The notes below the pieces were generated by a model. It was not told the DNA's origin and made no database searches. It saw nothing but the letters and a program-made list of their open reading frames with translations. Shown here piece by piece: positions 1 through 8,470 of a stretch of 42,343 nt of DNA (its first letter is position 1; each line of letters opens with the position of its first letter). A program made the translations under genes and the position numbers. The stretch is from assembly GCA_025356055.1 (NCBI GenBank), contig JANXUU010000096.1, forward strand, positions 1-42,343, given 5' to 3'. Source of the DNA: Sphingomonas sp. (GTDB lineage Bacteria > Pseudomonadota > Alphaproteobacteria > Sphingomonadales > Sphingomonadaceae).

Positions 1-1067
1 GGCGAACCGAGGCCGACCAGCGCCGCGACGACACCGATCTCGCCCGCAGTGGCGAGGCTTGGCAGATTCTCGTCCGACGCGCCCTCGGCGAAGGTGCGGT
101 GGGCGGTTTCTTCGGCCGTCCTCGCCGCTTCCGCACCGTGAAGGAGCGCAGTCGTGGCGGTGGCGAGCGCAATCTTGGCCTCGTTGATGCCGGCACCCTC
201 GAGCGCGCCGAGCCGGGCGATCGCCTCAAGCGGCAGGTCGGTGAACAGCCTGAGGAACCTGACCACATCGCCATCCTGGGTATTTCGCCAGAACTGCCAG
301 TAATCATAGGGCGACACGCGGTCGGCGTTAAGCCAGACGGCGCCCGCTGCGGTCTTGCCCATCTTGCCGCCGTCGGCGGTGGTGATCAGCGGCGTCGTCA
401 GGCCGTAGAGCTCGGCCCCGTCCATGCGGCGGGCGAGTTCGATGCCGTTGATGATGTTGCCCCACTGATCCGACCCGCCCATTTGCAGGCGGACGCCGGC
501 GCGGCGGGCCAGTTCAGCGAAGTCATAGGCTTGCAGGATCATGTAATTGAATTCGAGGAAGGTCAGCGGCTGTTCGCGGTCGAGGCGCAATTTGACCGAG
601 TCGAAAGTCAGCATGCGGTTGATGGTGAAGTGGCGGCCGACATCGCGCAGGAACTCGACATAGTTCAACCGGTCGAGCCAGTCGGCATTGTCGACGATCA
701 CGGCGTCGGTCGGGCCATCGCCGAACGTCAGGAAGCGCTCGAACACGCCCTTGATGCCGGCGATGTTGGCGGCGATGTCGGCGCTCGTCAGCAGCTTGCG
801 ACTTTCGTCCTTGCCCGATGGATCGCCGACCTTGGTGGTGCCGCCGCCCATCAGCACGATCGGCTTGTGCCCGGCTTGCTGGAGGCGGCGCAGCATCATG
901 ATCTGCACGAGGCTGCCGACGTGAAGCGAGGGAGCGGTGGCGTCGAAGCCGATGTAGGCCGGGATGACCTGCAGCTGGGCCAGCGCGTCGAGCGCCGTGG
1001 CGTCGGTCGCCTGGTGTATATAACCGCGCTCGTCGAGGCTGCGGAGGAGGGGGGATCGGTAGGTCAT
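1..1067 (-). CDS. tyrS: Tyrosyl-tRNA synthetase, partial (C-terminus beyond window edge)
   Basis: Class I aminoacyl-tRNA synthetase that charges tRNA-Tyr with tyrosine in the cytoplasm. The reading frame begins [19 protein letters not shown] and is open to the left edge, giving about 355 codons. Family marks are the HIGH-type element in APSLHVGSL, the tyrosine/ATP pocket segment [15 protein letters not shown], the [17 protein letters not shown] block and the KMSKS-type loop seen here as GGKMGKT. TyrS proteins are usually about 400-420 residues, so only the C-terminal S4-like end is missing. The ATG at 1065-1067 is the first start that includes the whole conserved N-terminus. The next gene is divergent, with 101 bp between the two starts. 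Confidence 0.97.
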   Translation of the reverse strand, partial: MTYRSPLLRSLDERGYIHQATDATALDALAQLQVIPAYIGFDATAPSLHVGSLVQIMMLRRLQQAGHKPIVLMGGGTTKVGDPSGKDESRKLLTSADIAANIAGIKGVFERFLTFGDGPTDAVIVDNADWLDRLNYVEFLRDVGRHFTINRMLTFDSVKLRLDREQPLTFLEFNYMILQAYDFAELARRAGVRLQMGGSDQWGNIINGIELARRMDGAELYGLTTPLITTADGGKMGKTAAGAVWLNADRVSPYDYWQFWRNTQDGDVVRFLRLFTDLPLEAIARLGALEGAGINEAKIALATATTALLHGAEAARTAEETAHRTFAEGASDENLPSLATAGEIGVVAALVGLGS

Positions 1068-1168
1068 GCCCGAACGCGACTAGCCTGTTCGGCTGGTCCG
1101 CGAAAGCGGGGACCCGGCGCGTCGAAAAACGGGCTTCCCGCCAATGGGAATGACGGTAGGATGGCGCG

Positions 1169-1708
1169 ATGCTGACCTACAACCTCATCCCCCATCCGGA
1201 CACGCCGCCATCGGGCGGCTCGTTCAAGCTGTGGGTCAATGTCGATCACTCCGCTGCGTTCGGGCTGATGGCGACCGCCAACCTGTTCTTCTGCGTCGGC
1301 GCGCCGGCACCCCGTTTCGCCATTCCCGCCAGCGAAGCGCCGGCGCGCGTCGACGAATTGTGGCGGACCACCTGTTTTGAGGCCTTTCTCCAGTCGGGCA
1401 GCGAGGCGGGCTATGAGGAGTGGAATTTTGCCCCTTCCGGCGATTGGGCCGCTTATCATTTCGCGGACTACCGCGAGGGAATGGTCGCGGCGGAGGTCGA
1501 GCCGGGACCCTATGTGCGGTTCGAGGATAACCTCACCTGGTGGGGCGTCGGCGCGACCATCGCGGTGCCATCGGACGAGCGCTTCGCGCTGGGCTTGTCG
1601 GCGGTGATCGAGGAAGCGGACGGGACCAAAAGCTATTGGGCACTGTCGCACCCCGCCGGGTCGCCCGATTTTCATCAGGCCGATTGCTTCACCGCGCGGC
1701 TCGGCTAG
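1169..1708 (+). CDS. DOMON-like domain-containing protein
   Basis: A 179-residue single-domain protein resembling the DOMON-like beta-sandwich proteins found in sphingomonads. Visible marks are the ATANLFFCVGAP strand, the WRTTCFEAFL segment, YEEWNFAPSGDWAAYHFADYR and a closing DFHQADCF. No signal peptide or membrane segment is seen, so it should be cytosolic. It ends 9 bp before the NamZ/DUF1343-type gene on the same strand, and the two very probably form one transcript. DOMON-type folds bind sugars or heme in other proteins. A carbohydrate-binding role next to a muramidase-like gene is an inference from that pairing; no ligand can be read from the sequence. Confidence 0.8.
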   Translation: MLTYNLIPHPDTPPSGGSFKLWVNVDHSAAFGLMATANLFFCVGAPAPRFAIPASEAPARVDELWRTTCFEAFLQSGSEAGYEEWNFAPSGDWAAYHFADYREGMVAAEVEPGPYVRFEDNLTWWGVGATIAVPSDERFALGLSAVIEEADGTKSYWALSHPAGSPDFHQADCFTARLG

Positions 1709-1717
1709 GCAGCCGCC

Positions 1718-2914
1718 ATGACCCTGTTCGGAATCGACCGGCTGATCGCCGACCCCGCGCTTCGTGCGCCGCTGGAAGGCAAGCGGGTGGCGCTGGTGGC
1801 GCATCCGGCGTCGGTGACGAAAGACCTCGACCATAGCCTCGACGTGCTCGCGCCGCTGGTGAAGCTGACCGCCGCCTTCGGGCCGCAGCATGGGCTGAAG
1901 GGCGACAAGCAGGATAATATGGTCGAGAGCGCGGATTATCGCGATCCCGACCTCGGCATCCCGGTGTTCAGCCTGTACGGCGAAGTGCGTCGGCCGACGG
2001 CGGCGATGATGGCCGAGTTCGACGTGGTGCTGATCGACCTGCAGGACCTTGGCTGCCGCATCTACACCTTCATCACGACCTTGCTCTACATGATCGAGGC
2101 CGCCGCCGAACATGGCAAGGCGGTATGGGTGCTCGATCGGCCCAACCCCGCCGGTCGTCCGGTCGAAGGGACGACATTGCTTCCCGGTTGGGAGAGCTTC
2201 GTCGGGGCGGGGCCGATGCCGATGCGGCATGGGTTGACGCTCGGCGAGCTGGGCCACTGGTTCGTCGATCACTATAAGCTCGACGTCGAGTATCGGGTGA
2301 TCGCGATGAAGGGCTGGAGGCCGGGCGAGGGGCCGGGCTTTGGCTGGCCTGCGGATCGCATCTGGATCAACCCGAGCCCCAATGCGGCCAACCTCAACAT
2401 GGCGCGCTGCTATGCCGGGACGGTGATGCTCGAAGGCGCGACGCTGAGCGAGGGCCGGGGGACGACGCGGCCGTTGGAGTTGTTCGGAGCACCCGATATC
2501 GACGCGCGGGCGGTGATGAGCGAGATGGAGAGTTTTGCGCCGCAGTGGATCGAGGGATGCAAGCTACGCGAAATCTGGTTCGAGCCGACGTTCCACAAGC
2601 ATGTCGGCCAGCTGTGCCACGGGATTCAGATCCATGCCGAGGGCGGTTTCTACGGGCATGAAGCGTTCCGGCCGTGGCGGCTGCAGTCGCTGGCGTTCAA
2701 GGCGATCCGCCGGCTGATGCCCGACTATCCGCTGTGGCGCGATTTCCCCTATGAATATGCCTTCGAGAAGCTGGCGATCGATGTGATCAACGGCGGTCCG
2801 GGACTGCGCGAGTGGGTCGACGATGCGGCCAGCGAAGCCGGCGATCTCGACGCGCTGGCGTGGCCGGACGAAGCCGACTGGATCGCCGAAAGCCGGCCTT
2901 TTCTCCTCTACTGA
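1718..2914 (+). CDS. DUF1343 / NamZ-like exo-beta-N-acetylmuramidase family protein
   Basis: A 398-residue protein of the DUF1343 family, whose characterised members (NamZ, formerly YbbC, of Bacillus subtilis) release terminal N-acetylmuramic acid from peptidoglycan fragments. Conserved blocks in order are GIPVFSLYGEVRRPT, a Rossmann-like VVLIDLQDLGCRIYTFI, VWVLDRPNPAGRPVEG, PMPMRHGLTLGELGHW and WINPSPNAANLNMARCYAGT. Unlike NamZ enzymes that are exported, it has no signal peptide, so an intracellular recycling role is more likely. The block that reads PEHG in many relatives is PQHG here. It directly follows the DOMON-like gene. Membership of the family is clear; the substrate is inferred. Confidence 0.85.
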   Translation: MTLFGIDRLIADPALRAPLEGKRVALVAHPASVTKDLDHSLDVLAPLVKLTAAFGPQHGLKGDKQDNMVESADYRDPDLGIPVFSLYGEVRRPTAAMMAEFDVVLIDLQDLGCRIYTFITTLLYMIEAAAEHGKAVWVLDRPNPAGRPVEGTTLLPGWESFVGAGPMPMRHGLTLGELGHWFVDHYKLDVEYRVIAMKGWRPGEGPGFGWPADRIWINPSPNAANLNMARCYAGTVMLEGATLSEGRGTTRPLELFGAPDIDARAVMSEMESFAPQWIEGCKLREIWFEPTFHKHVGQLCHGIQIHAEGGFYGHEAFRPWRLQSLAFKAIRRLMPDYPLWRDFPYEYAFEKLAIDVINGGPGLREWVDDAASEAGDLDALAWPDEADWIAESRPFLLY

Positions 2915-2924
2915 CGAACGAGTA

Positions 2925-3044
2925 ATGGACACGGTTGACAGTGTGGGGAGGTTTTCGGGGTGTGACGTTTGCGGATTTGTCGAGCGCTCTGATGAATGGT
3001 TTGAGGCGACAGCAGATGCCATTCGCCAATATGGCATAAACTAA
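2925..3044 (+). CDS. Possible small CxxC protein (doubtful)
   Basis: A 39-codon open frame starting 11 bp after the NamZ-like gene. It has one CxxC pair (CDVCGF) followed by an acidic, amphipathic C-terminus (DEWFEATADAIRQYG). No good ribosome-binding site precedes the ATG and the base composition is less GC-rich than its neighbours. It might be a real small zinc- or redox-binding protein, a decayed gene end, or chance. The rest of 3045-3180 shows no further gene. Confidence 0.2.
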   Translation: MDTVDSVGRFSGCDVCGFVERSDEWFEATADAIRQYGIN

Positions 3045-3180
3045 CCAGATAGGAAAGAGAATTGCGGCCTCAGGCGACCGCGGGCTTGAAGCCACACGGC
3101 TGCGCCCGTCGCTTGACCAGCCCGCCTTCGAAGTATGCTCTAACTGCTGCGAACGGAGGGAAGTGGTGGAAAGCGGTCGT

Positions 3181-3900
3181 CTAGCGCGTTCCGGGCCTAG
3201 GTTTCAGGGCAGGGCGGCAAAGTTTCTGGACATAGGGCAACGAGCGCAAAAGCTTCGCGTATCGGGCGAGATCCGGTTTTGGAAAGGGCTTGAAGGGCGC
3301 GAGCCACTGGCCGTCCTGTTCACTCCGCAAGTTTGCTTCCATCGAGACATTGTTATCGACGACGGCATCATAGGCCTTACGCAGATCGCGCCAATCTGTC
3401 GCATCGAGCGTGGCAACATGATCGAGCGCTTGGAGCGCCCGCCAGCCGGAACGTTCCTCGAACGCGATCGGGATGAAGGTATCGTAGGATGCGTAAGCAC
3501 TGAAAATGGCTTGTTTCCGCACCAGGGACATATGTGAGAGCGATTGATCGGCGGTTGCCATCTCAAGCGCTGATTTACTTCCCGTGAAGATGGTCGGGCG
3601 CCCAATAGGTGCAATCAGTCCGAGCGGTTGGCCAGCGTCGTGACGCCTGAAGACCTCCGCAAGCTCGGCGAGTCTTCGATCGACGCAGGGCTGCATCATG
3701 ACGCGAACCATCAGCGTGCCGCGATCCTCTTGGACCTCCCGTCCCAGCGCTTGGCTTTCAGCCTCAACGACATGATTCCAATGTGCTGCCTCGATGACCT
3801 GTTCGGCGCCTAGCGCAATTCCGACGCCGAGAACGATGATTGCGACCTCACCGGCAAACTCGCGCCAGCCGTGCACCGGCTTCGAAAGATGGAAATGCAT
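3181..3900 (-). CDS. Membrane-anchored protein of unknown function
   Basis: A 239-residue protein that I cannot assign a function. Its N-terminus (MHFHLSKPVHGWREFAGEV) leads into one hydrophobic helix, roughly residues 20-36 (VAIIVLGVGIALGAEQV), then about 200 mostly helical, soluble residues. This layout, with a short KPxHGWR cytoplasmic tip, a single TM helix ending GAEQVxE and a helical tail, recurs in uncharacterised proteins of sphingomonads and relatives. The start at 3900 is preferred over one 45 bp upstream because AGGAG lies 8 bp before this ATG. The gene stands alone between two converging or diverging neighbours and is less GC-rich than most of the window. Confidence 0.7.
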   Translation of the reverse strand: MHFHLSKPVHGWREFAGEVAIIVLGVGIALGAEQVIEAAHWNHVVEAESQALGREVQEDRGTLMVRVMMQPCVDRRLAELAEVFRRHDAGQPLGLIAPIGRPTIFTGSKSALEMATADQSLSHMSLVRKQAIFSAYASYDTFIPIAFEERSGWRALQALDHVATLDATDWRDLRKAYDAVVDNNVSMEANLRSEQDGQWLAPFKPFPKPDLARYAKLLRSLPYVQKLCRPALKPRPGTR

Positions 3901-4090
3901 GCAGCAGGCTCCTAAGGATTTCGGGAGCGTTACAGAAGATGTCATGTCTGCTAGGGGGCGGAAGCGGCCGTTCGCTTTGATAGGTGCTTTCGCTGACGGC
4001 GGACGGCCGTAATCAGTTTAGACTGACCAAGGGGATATCGTCGCAAGTGGGTTGATCGGTGGCAGTTCCTCGCTTGAGCTGGGGGGTGCG

Positions 4091-5266
4091 TCAGCGTTTG
4101 CGGGCGAGCGCCCTCGTGGCGTCGTCGAGGCCTTCGAGGGTTAGCGGGTACATGCGGTCGTCCATCAGCGTTTTGAGCAGGCTGGTCGAGGCCGAGTGGC
4201 CCCAATAGGCTTCGGGAGTGGGGTTGAGCCAGGCGGCGCTGTGGTAGGCGGTGGTCAGGCGCTTGATCCAGACGGCGCCCGATTCCTCGTTCATATGCTC
4301 GATCGATCCGCCGGGGTGGCTGACCTCGTAGGGGCTCATCGCGGCGTCGCCGACGATTACCAGTTTGTGGTCGGGGCCGAACTTGTGGATGATGTCGAGC
4401 GTATTGGTGCGCTCGACGTGGCGACGGCGATTGTCCTTCCACACGCCTTCGTAAATGCAGTTGTGGAAGTAGTAGTGTTCAAGGTGCTTGAATTCGGAGC
4501 GCGCGGCCGAGAACAGCTCCTCGCACAGACGGACGTGACCATCCATCGAGCCGCCGATGTCGAGGAACAGCAAGAGCTTGACCGCATTGTGGCGCTCGGG
4601 GCGCATCTTGACGTCGAGCCAGCCCTGCCGCGCGGTGCCGTCGATCGTGCCGTCGAGATCGAGTTCGTCGGCGGCGCCTTCGCGGGCGAAGCGGCGCAGG
4701 CGGCGCAGCGCGACCTTGATGTTGCGTGTGCCGAGCTGGCGGTCACTGTCGAGGTCCTTATAGTCGCGGCGCTCCCACACCTTGATCGCGCGGCCTTGTC
4801 CGCCGGGGCCACCGATGCGGACGCCCTCGGGGTTGTAGCCGCCGTGACCGAACGGCGAGGTGCCGCCGGTGCCGATCCATTTCGAGCCGCCCTCATGGCG
4901 CTCCTTTTGCTCGGCGAGGCGCTGCTTGAGCGTTTCCATGATCTCGTCCCATGAGCCCAAGGCCTTGATCTCGGCCATTTGCTCGGGGGTGAGGTAGAGC
5001 TCGGCGACCTTCTTGAGCCATTCCTCGGGGATCTCGGCGCCGGGCGCGGGGGGGGCGAGGATGCCCTTGAAGATTTCGCCGAAGACGCGGTCGAAGCGGT
5101 CGATTTGGCTTTCGTCGTGAACGAAGGTGGCGCGGGCGAGGTAATAGAATTCCTCGGGCTCCCACGCGATGACGTCGGCGTCGAGCGCTTCGAGGAGAAG
5201 GAGATGTTCCTTCAAGGAGGCGGGAATGCCGCCGCGGCGGAGGGCTTCGACGAACGAGATGAACAT
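4091..5266 (-). CDS. VWA domain-containing CoxE-like protein
   Basis: A 391-residue protein of the CoxE-like VWA family. These work with a MoxR-type AAA+ ATPase as a chaperone pair that activates or inserts cofactors into a target enzyme, as RavA-ViaA and CbbQ-CbbO do. Residues 1-125 are helical. A glycine-rich linker follows (about 126-160), then the VWA domain with a MIDAS-like DIGGS at 236-240 (first Ser of the usual DxSxS replaced by Gly, common in this family) and a later FGPDHKLVIVGDAAMSPYE block. Its likely ATPase partner lies at 6795-7637 on the same strand, but an opposite-strand chemoreceptor gene sits between them. The target enzyme is unknown. Confidence 0.9.
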   Translation of the reverse strand: MFISFVEALRRGGIPASLKEHLLLLEALDADVIAWEPEEFYYLARATFVHDESQIDRFDRVFGEIFKGILAPPAPGAEIPEEWLKKVAELYLTPEQMAEIKALGSWDEIMETLKQRLAEQKERHEGGSKWIGTGGTSPFGHGGYNPEGVRIGGPGGQGRAIKVWERRDYKDLDSDRQLGTRNIKVALRRLRRFAREGAADELDLDGTIDGTARQGWLDVKMRPERHNAVKLLLFLDIGGSMDGHVRLCEELFSAARSEFKHLEHYYFHNCIYEGVWKDNRRRHVERTNTLDIIHKFGPDHKLVIVGDAAMSPYEVSHPGGSIEHMNEESGAVWIKRLTTAYHSAAWLNPTPEAYWGHSASTSLLKTLMDDRMYPLTLEGLDDATRALARKR

Positions 5267-5390
5267 GGCGGCGGCTGTAGCTCTTGCGCCGACAAGGCGG
5301 AAGCCGGATCGGCGGGAGCGATGCGTGGTTAACGAAGACGAAGGGAATTGATCTTACATCCGCGGTTGAGATTTGGGGAAGTACGTTCAC

Positions 5391-6788
5391 ATGGCGACAT
5401 TGGGCATCGAGGAAGTCACCGAAAATGCGATCCGCGCGGTGGCACGCGATTGCGGGTCGCTGTCAATCGAGTGCAGCGACGTGGCGGGCTATGTCGAGGG
5501 GGTCGCGACGCGGATCACCGGGCATTTCAAGACGCTGGATGCGCTGGAGGAGATTACCACGCGGCTGCTCGCCGACCAGGCGCGGGTGAGCGATTCGACC
5601 GATGAGGCGCGGCTGCTGAGCGAGCAGGCCAAGGCCAAGTTGGAGGCGGGGCGGGCGGCGATCGAAGACACAATCGGCGGGTTCAAGGGGCTGACCGAGC
5701 TGGTCGTCCAGCTGGGCGAGCGAATGGCGGGGTTCGCTTCGGCGATGAACCAGGTGCAGATGGTCTCGGCGACGATCGAGGCGATCGCGCGCAAGACCAA
5801 CATGCTGGCGCTCAACGCAACGATTGAGGCGGCACGCGCGGGCGATGCCGGGCGGAGCTTCGCAGTGGTCGCAGCCGAAGTGAAGAAATTGGCGCATGAC
5901 ACGCGCGCCGCGACGAGCCAGATCGGGCTGACGATCGGCGAACTGACTCGCGAGGCGAGCGCGGTGACGTCGGAGATCAAGACCGGGGTCGAGCGCAGCC
6001 GCGCGGCGCAGGCGGGTTTTGGGCAGATCGGCGAGACGGTGCGCGAAGTCGCCGAGATCGTCGGCATGGTCGACCGCCAGACCGAGGGCATCGCCCACTC
6101 GACGAGCCTGATTCAGGCCAGCGTCGATCGGGTCAAGGCGGGGCTGACCAGTTTTGCCGGGGATGCGCGCGCGAATGGCGGAGAACTTGTCAAAGCGCAG
6201 CAGCGATTGTCGCACCTCGAGATGATGTCGAATTCGATGCTCGACACGCTCGCCAATTCGGGAGCCGAGATCGACGACACGCCAATGATCAGCCTTGCTC
6301 AGGAAGCGGCGCGGAGCATCGCCGAGGTGGTCGAACGCGCGATCCGCGAAGGTGCGATCGACGAGGCAGCGGTGTTCGATCGGCGTTATGTGCCGATCCC
6401 GGGGTCCAACCCGGTGCGATATGACAATGGCTTCGCCGATTTTGCCGACGCGCAGGTGCGGCCAATCCTCGACCGGTTCAAAGCGCGCGAAAGCAGGGTG
6501 ATCGGGTCGGCGTGCACCGACGTAAACGGCTACTTGCCGACGCACCTGAGTGAGCGCTGCCTGACGCCCGGGCCCGACCCGGTGTGGAACGACGCCCATT
6601 GCCGCAACCGACGAATCTTCATGGACGAGCAGACCCGGCTGGCGATCGAGAGCGACAAGCCGGCGATGCTGATGACGTACCGGATGGAACTGGGGGACAA
6701 ATATATCCCGGTGAAGAACGTCTTCGTTCCGCTGTGGTTTGGCGGGCGCAGGTGGGGCAATTTCGAGCTGGCTTATACCGATCAATAA
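5391..6788 (+). CDS. Soluble methyl-accepting chemotaxis protein with C-terminal sensor-like domain
   Basis: A 465-residue cytoplasmic chemoreceptor-like protein with no membrane segment. Residues about 30-290 form a long coiled coil including the highly conserved signalling tip around 129-168 (IEAIARKTNMLALNATIEAA, then RSFAVVAAEVKKLA), the part that binds CheA and CheW. Residues about 330-465 form a separate domain with the marks RYVPIPGSNPVRYDN, DVNGYLPTH, DPVWND, CRNRRIF and FGGRRWGNFELAY, which also occurs at the C-terminus of other proteobacterial chemoreceptors and presumably senses a signal. The ATG at 5391 has GGGGAA 10 bp upstream; a TTG 18 bp earlier is less likely. The gene diverges from the VWA gene (124 bp) and converges on moxR with a 6 bp gap. 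No che genes are nearby. Confidence 0.9.
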   Translation: MATLGIEEVTENAIRAVARDCGSLSIECSDVAGYVEGVATRITGHFKTLDALEEITTRLLADQARVSDSTDEARLLSEQAKAKLEAGRAAIEDTIGGFKGLTELVVQLGERMAGFASAMNQVQMVSATIEAIARKTNMLALNATIEAARAGDAGRSFAVVAAEVKKLAHDTRAATSQIGLTIGELTREASAVTSEIKTGVERSRAAQAGFGQIGETVREVAEIVGMVDRQTEGIAHSTSLIQASVDRVKAGLTSFAGDARANGGELVKAQQRLSHLEMMSNSMLDTLANSGAEIDDTPMISLAQEAARSIAEVVERAIREGAIDEAAVFDRRYVPIPGSNPVRYDNGFADFADAQVRPILDRFKARESRVIGSACTDVNGYLPTHLSERCLTPGPDPVWNDAHCRNRRIFMDEQTRLAIESDKPAMLMTYRMELGDKYIPVKNVFVPLWFGGRRWGNFELAYTDQ

Positions 6789-6794
6789 GCCGCG

Positions 6795-7637
6795 CTAGCC
6801 TTTCCTGCGGGCCATGAACGCCAAGCGTTCGAACAGCATGACGTCTTGTTCGTTTTTAAGCAGTGCGCCGTGGAGCGGCGGGATCGCCTTGGTCGGGTCG
6901 CGGTTTTGCAGCACTTCCAGCGGCATGTCTTCGTGGAGAAGCAGTTTAAGCCAATCGAGCAGCTCGCTGGTCGAGGGCTTTTTCTTGATCCCGGGAACGT
7001 CGCGGACTTCGTAGAACAGGTCGAGCGCGCGGCTGACCAAGATCTTCTGGATGCCGGGGAAGTGGACGTCGACGATCCGGGTCATCGTGCCGCGTTCGGG
7101 GAATTTGATGTAGTGGAAGAAGCAGCGTCGCAAGAATGCGTCGGGCAACTCCTTTTCGTTGTTGGAGGTGATCACCACGACGGGGCGCTCGACAGCTTTG
7201 ACCGTCTCGCCGGTTTCGTAGACGTGGAACTCCATCCGGTCGAGTTCCTGCAACAGATCGTTCGGAAACTCGATGTCGGCCTTGTCGATCTCGTCGATCA
7301 GCAGGACAGGGAGAACAGGGGCGGTGAAGGCCTCCCACAATTTGCCCTTGCGGATGTAGTTCGAGATGTCGTGAACTCGCGGATCGCCAAGCTGGCCGTC
7401 GCGGAGGCGGGCGACGGCGTCATATTCATAGAGCCCCTGGTGGGCGCGGGTGGTCGATTTGATGTGCCATTCGATCAGCGGGGCGCCCAATGCGGCGGCG
7501 ATTTCGTGTGCAAGGACGGTCTTGCCGGTGCCGGGCTCACCCTTGACTAGCAACGGGCGGCGGAGCGTGACGGCGGCGTTGACCGCGACCTTGAGGTCAT
7601 CTGTGGCGACATAGTCGGCGGTACCTGAAAAGCGCAT
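6795..7637 (-). CDS. MoxR family AAA+ ATPase
   Basis: A 280-residue AAA+ ATPase of the MoxR family. The Walker A motif GEPGTGKT lies at residues 33-40, Walker B VLLIDEID near 111-118, a sensor-1 type VITSNNEKELPDAFLRR follows, and the arginine-finger region is FPERGTM. MoxR proteins act as hexameric chaperones together with VWA proteins. The CoxE-like VWA gene at 4091-5266 is the obvious partner, although the chemoreceptor gene separates them. The next upstream gene on the same strand (7674-8339) ends 36 bp before the start, so those two may be co-transcribed. Confidence 0.93.
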   Translation of the reverse strand: MRFSGTADYVATDDLKVAVNAAVTLRRPLLVKGEPGTGKTVLAHEIAAALGAPLIEWHIKSTTRAHQGLYEYDAVARLRDGQLGDPRVHDISNYIRKGKLWEAFTAPVLPVLLIDEIDKADIEFPNDLLQELDRMEFHVYETGETVKAVERPVVVITSNNEKELPDAFLRRCFFHYIKFPERGTMTRIVDVHFPGIQKILVSRALDLFYEVRDVPGIKKKPSTSELLDWLKLLLHEDMPLEVLQNRDPTKAIPPLHGALLKNEQDVMLFERLAFMARRKG

Positions 7638-7673
7638 GGTGCTGCCCTATGGAAGGGCGTAGCGCGACGCAAG

Positions 7674-8339
7674 CTAGTCGACGCGCGCGCCCGCTCGGGC
7701 TTCGAGCAGGTCGAACAGCGCACGGTGCTGGAGAAGCAGCTGGTCCGACCCGAACCGCAGCCCGCGTTCCGCTGACACGCCGTCGATGCCACTTGCCAGC
7801 GCGCGGCCGATCGAGGCTTCGCCGGGGAGGGTCGAGAGGGGCGATTCAATTCCGGCGCGTGCTGCGGCGCGGTCGAGAAGGGGGCGGATCGCACTCCAGT
7901 CGGCGATGAGCGCGGTGGCCGCGCCAAGCGCGCAGCCGCCTCGTTCCGAACGGGCGAGGGTTTCGACCGCGTGCCGCTGCGCCTGGAGCGCGCTTTCGGT
8001 CTGGGCGGCGCCGGGAGTGCTTGGCAGCGGGCCAACCGCGCTGGCCAGACGGACGAGATATATCCGCTCGCGCTCGAACTCGTTCGAAGCTTCGACCAAC
8101 CATTTGCGTGCGGGGCCCGCAGCGCATCCGGCCAGCGCGACATCGACCAGCGCCGGATGGCGGCCATAAAGGCTGCACAGCAAATGAACCGCGTCGGCAA
8201 GGTCGCGCGCGGCGTTGGGGCCACTTGCCCCGAGCAGCGCCGCGAGGTGGGAGTGACGTGCCAAACCCGACTCGGCGACTCGCGCGAACTGCCGATCGGC
8301 CAAGCTGGGCTGCAGTTCTGCGACTGCGGTGGACGTCAT
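7674..8339 (-). CDS. Hypothetical alanine-rich helical protein
   Basis: A 221-residue protein without a function I can recognise. It is rich in Ala, Leu, Arg and Glu, predicted mainly helical from the residue pattern, with no signal peptide, membrane helix or metal-binding motif. The segment DAVHLLCSLYGRHPALVDVAL and the later FERERIYLVRLASAVGPLPSTPG look like ordered helices of a globular protein. The ATG at 8339 is chosen over one 24 bp upstream because GAGGAG lies 6 bp before it. It lies upstream of moxR on the same strand. A pair of direct repeats sits in its leader (8368-8390). Confidence 0.65.
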   Translation of the reverse strand: MTSTAVAELQPSLADRQFARVAESGLARHSHLAALLGASGPNAARDLADAVHLLCSLYGRHPALVDVALAGCAAGPARKWLVEASNEFERERIYLVRLASAVGPLPSTPGAAQTESALQAQRHAVETLARSERGGCALGAATALIADWSAIRPLLDRAAARAGIESPLSTLPGEASIGRALASGIDGVSAERGLRFGSDQLLLQHRALFDLLEARAGARVD

Positions 8340-8367
8340 TCCGATCTCCTCACTCCGGGTCATCCCG

Positions 8368-8390
8368 CGGGTCTAATCCGCCGGGTCTAA
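8368..8390. repeat. Two direct copies of CGGGTCTAA, 14 bp apart
   Basis: CGGGTCTAA occurs at 8368-8376 and again at 8382-8390, in the leader of the gene starting at 8339 and about 30 bp before its ATG. The copies are 14 bp start to start, not quite two helical half-turns. They could be a repressor binding site or a chance duplication; nothing else supports either reading. Confidence 0.45.
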
Positions 8391-8470
8391 CCCGATGGCG
8401 TAAAGACGAGGTTTATCTGTCGGTAAGAAAGCGGTCATGAAGGTGAAGATCCGTGCCGATGTGGGACGAT

